The position numbers were made by a program, and so were the translations under genes. A DNA stretch of 64,000 nucleotides. It comes from Chondrilla cf. caribensis. Its lineage: Eukaryota; Porifera; Demospongiae; Chondrillida; Chondrillidae. Every line of letters begins with the position of its first letter. The stretch's first letter is position 1. Below the pieces are notes generated by a model that had not been told where the DNA came from, made no database searches, and saw only the letters and a list, made by a program, of their open reading frames with translations. Shown piece after piece: positions 60,800 through 64,000 of the stretch. The stretch spans positions 3,251,440 through 3,315,439 of the forward strand of contig OZ026563.1 in assembly GCA_964020155.1 (NCBI GenBank), read 5' to 3'.

Positions 60800-62170
60800 A
60801 TAATATATGTTCTACATAAATTAGCACTAAGTATACCACCTTAACTTGTGACCACCACAATCACCAATTGAATCATGCATACAAGTTTGACACCATCAAT
60901 CAAATTAACGGCATAATAATACATGCATACGTACGAAATATGTGTAATGCTACTAGGTGTGAACGTGGTTCAGGACCTCGCTACGTGAAGTATAATATGT
61001 CCGTATTTTGCTGTATTATGTTTTTCTTTTTGAAATTGAGATCACATGGATAGATTGGATCATCACAGGAATACTCCGTACACTGTGGGGAGTATTCCTG
61101 ATTCGTAATAAACTTTCAAATAAAAAATTGTTTTGAAATTCAAATGATATACTATATAGATTGAATCATAACAGGAATAAAAAGAATTAGATCAATTTGA
61201 ATGAAACAGGTAAAGTATGCCTGTTGTGCATGTGCATTATAAGATAATGGTTAAATTTCATGATCGGCACTCCAATTATAGTGTACTTCTGTAAGTCAAG
61301 GTGAATGACTTAGATAGAAATTAAGACTTCTGTGTTATATCTTCTTGTGGGAGGTCAGCAATGGGAGAATGATGGAGACTGCTGGCAAAAAGGCCAAGGT
61401 GGTGCTGGCAGGTTTGAGCGGTTGGTGACAATTGTAATTGGCTGTATAACACTAGTTTCATACTGGTTAATTCTTTGAAAAGTTGCATGCTATTTTGCTG
61501 TTTGTTGCAAAAATGTAGAATATAGGTAAATTATTTGTTTCGTTGTAGTTTATCAAGTATAATGACTGCACATGTTGTGATATGTTTAATATGCATGACC
61601 TTTATATCCACATTGACCACCTTGCTTTTGTATAATTGTTTATATTATAATAAGTGGTAATGCTTGGGCTATTAACATTTCTCCTATTTGTGAGCCAAGC
61701 CTTGTAAGCATTCTGGTACTGATCCAGATTGATTGTTTCTTTGGGAGTACTATTTGTGGAGAACCTTTGTCACAGTTTGCATGTTTTGTAACATGATGCA
61801 TGGCCACATTTCTTGACAACTTGTGCAAAGAGATTGGTTCCACTGATTGGTTGCGGAACTTACTCATTACAGTATGTTTGCACAACTTCCACTTGTGTTC
61901 ACTTGTGCTGCTTGTGCATGATGTGTGGATGCATGCATGATTCCTTTTGTAATTGTTCTGAGACAGCTGGACTCTCATATTGCATCAACTGTGTTTATGA
62001 TTCTATTTACAGTGGTTGATTGAAGTGTGTTCAGTGTATTATTGTATGTTTGTTAACGTGTGGTACGTATGTTTAGACATATTTATACATTTGATGCCAT
62101 ACCAAGAGCTACAGCTGTTGTACAACACTGCAAAGTGCTTAGCAAGAACAATCATCTCACATGAGGACAA
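60800..62170. other. Region without a supported gene
   Basis: AT-rich, with a 112-codon minus-strand ORF at 61640-61978 that includes LHKLSRNVAMHHVTKH and WISTRMLTRLGSQIG. It could be a decayed transposable-element fragment but I see no diagnostic motif. Confidence 0.35.
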
Positions 62171-62177
62171 AAATCCT

Positions 62178-62431
62178 TAGGGATCAGGTAAAAGGAAGAT
62201 AATGGACACTGGCCATATGGATTGACGACGTCGGGTTAGTGTTAGTAGGTAGAGTTATGATTAATTGGGGTTAGATCTGGGATACTTTTTGACCTATAAT
62301 ATTTGGTTCAAAAAAGGATCCAAGATCTAACCCTACCCTTCTATGCATGCTCTACTACAGAGAGAGCATGACGCTAAGTGGATGTCATCAGTCCATATGG
62401 CCAGTAGGTCGGTTCATTTTACCTGATCCAA
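62178..62431. mobile_element. Palindromic MITE of about 250 bp
   Basis: Left end ggatcaggtaaaa with actggccatatgg, and right end ccatatggccagt with ttttacctgatcc, are inverted repeats. Inside, ggttagatctgggat and atccaagatctaacc are also inverted. Nearly the whole element can fold on itself. Non-coding. Confidence 0.65.
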
Positions 62432-62562
62432 AGCCCTCTGTGCTGACGTCTTTCACATGAGAACCAGTCGTCTCTACAACGAGGAAAACGTTCCATTAGT
62501 GAGCAATTGAAACTCGTAGATTAGCCATCTTTTCGATTACGTAGATTGCACGTCATGTACAA

Positions 62563-62755
62563 ATGTCTGCCAAGATGGACGTCACCATGGCTGACCAATT
62601 CGAGCTCCCGAACGACGAATTGACGAACCCCCTTTCGGCGCAATGGGGAATCGAAATTCTGTACGTAAAAACTTTGACAGCCTTCTTGATGATCGTTTTA
62701 AGCTTACCGATGGCGCCCGACCCGGAACACCCAGCCCCTGAGTCAAAGAAACGTG
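62563..62755 (+). CDS. Candidate first coding exon on the plus strand
   Basis: ATG at 62563 begins MSAKMDVTMADQFELPND, continues LSAQWGIEILYVKTLTAFL with a hydrophobic stretch MIVLSLPM, and meets a C|gtgagt donor at 62755/62756 in phase 1. Base composition here (62.55-63.02 kb) is clearly richer in GC and CpG than the rest of the window, as at a promoter. I cannot define the next exon; all three frames after it are partly open. It may be a gene or an older element. Confidence 0.35.
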
Positions 62756-63148
62756 AGTGTCATTATTGTCCGTCTCTCGGCAACTGCTGCCGATCTTGAC
62801 GAAAGTCTTCTACCTCCGTCTGTGACGCGTCCGTGCCCCCTTCCGACGGGAGGGACGGATCGAGACCAGTCGGTTGTGAACTCGTGGAATTTGCGCACAA
62901 AGAAAGTGCAAATGGGCCATAATTCCGCGAGTGTCCCGACGAAAAGCAATTAGATGCGTGGGCGACCAACTTTCGACTCGCTATGGACCGGAAACAATTA
63001 ACCTCGCTAACGCTCGGTAATAATATCATTGTAGTATTGATCTTTAATATATGATTATTATATATTTACACTCAATTATCCATGCATGATGATACATCGC
63101 AATCCACTTGATCCTACATGTAGATAGAATATGCATAGTATATACATA

Positions 63149-64000
63149 CTACATGTTATGATTATAACATAAATATATTGAATATATTATATTTTTTAGA
63201 TTTTTATTGTAATTTGTTACAGTATACATAGTGGGTGAAGGAAAGAAAAGAAAACTACACAATATTTCGGAAAAGAAAAAAAATAAAAGAAAGAAAGAAA
63301 AGGCTCTACAATGATCAGACATCACAAATGTCAAAACAACTGATATTGAGGCACAATAATTGGAGTTTTGGATGCAGACACTAATCCTTTGGCTAAGCTT
63401 CAGATATTCTAACGGATCTTTGGAGATGAGTCTTGAACGCCGAGGTACCGGTAAATCATGGATGAATTCGAGAGCATCTTTTCCAAATGTACCAGTAGTT
63501 TCAAAAGCCACTGGAATAAAGATGTGAGTGTGAGATAATTCCTGGTAGATTCTGTGCTTCTTTGCGGCTGCTAAGTCGGCCACTGAACCTGCTGTGGATG
63601 ATGATAGGTGGATGTATGAAGGGGCAAATGTGTCCCAGCAAGTAGCATCCCAAACCAGGGATCTGCTGTTAACCCAAGGTATGATAGTGAGCCCATCTGG
63701 TCGTTTTTCGTCAGACCAGGAAAGCCCCTGTGGTTCCAGGATAGCTGGGATATTTGCAGCAGAGAGAGCTCTCTTAATGATGGCATTGATCCCTGAGTGA
63801 CAAGGAATCCTGCCCTTACTAATTCTGCAATCCAATCCGTGGATGACCGAGCTGTCCACAAGTTTGGAGCAATTGGGGCAATTGTGGGGTTCGCAAAGGG
63901 AGACCCCAAGGCGAATTCCAATGGCAACTCGGATGCTGTCATTATCCATCCTGAGACCAAGGGTGGTAACTGGTGGAACACTGAGCCAGGCTCCGGACTC
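63149..64000 (-). mobile_element. 3' end of a retroelement ORF (CCHC finger plus endonuclease-like domain)
   Basis: The minus-strand frame enters from the right edge and is open to 63149. Order: ESGAWLSVPPV, RVAIGIRLGVSLCEPHNC, the finger CPNCSKLVDSSVIHGLDC (C-x2-C-x10-H-x4-C), HSGINAIIKRALSAANIP, EKRPDGLTIIPW then LVWDATCWDTFAP, and FIPVAFETTG. This arrangement (CCHC, then RPD...D with a following VWDATC) resembles the C-terminal part of retroelement polymerase ORFs, with a PD-(D/E)XK-like fold. The conserved part ends near 63335; the rest runs into an A/T-rich 3' end. Element class is not certain. The reverse transcriptase itself would lie outside the window. Confidence 0.75.

Noticed and set aside
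62900..63005. BH3-like peptide (AIRCVGDQLSTRYGPE) in one plus-strand frame
   Set aside because: The LxxxGD-like pattern is only partial, no acceptor fits and the frame stops shortly after. A chance resemblance cannot be excluded, so no Bcl-2 family call is made.

Overview
The window is intron-rich, AT-rich animal nuclear DNA. Coding sequence is cut into many short exons (28-411 bp) with GT/AG introns of up to about 5 kb. The introns are full of (CA)n, (GA)n and (GT)n microsatellites, one 1.1 kb minisatellite, palindromic elements and short TA-flanked transposons. A SLC26A11-type sulfate transporter and a group A (Atonal-like) bHLH factor show it is a metazoan. A sponge or another early-branching animal is my best guess, but the sequence does not settle this.

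Layout: every well-supported gene reads on the minus strand. 1754-1894 is a possible first exon of a gene leaving the window on the left. 4566-41095 is one SLC26A11-like anion/sulfate transporter. I rebuilt it exon by exon; 20 exons keep one continuous reading frame and give about 720-750 residues with a C-terminal STAS domain. 42284-43213 is an intronless-coding bHLH transcription factor with a TATA box about 100 bp upstream. 44343-52113 and 52737-56689 are two runs of phase-compatible exons for proteins I do not recognise; they may be one gene. 57443-60781 holds further isolated exon candidates, including a 94-codon terminal exon. 62178-64000 holds a palindromic element, a GC-rich block with a possible plus-strand first exon, and the 3' end of a retroelement with a CCHC finger and an endonuclease-like C-terminal domain.

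Most long ORFs are dinucleotide-repeat artefacts. The main points to follow up are: (1) an imperfect 103-nt hairpin at 29847-29949 whose arm differences are mostly G.U-compatible on the plus strand; (2) a perfect 186-bp inverted repeat at 7034-7433 with two divergent tRNA-like promoters; (3) transporter intron 15, which is open and in frame, so that retention would run translation through exon 16 into a 14-bp minisatellite open in all three frames; (4) the unrecognised multi-exon gene(s) at 44-57 kb.
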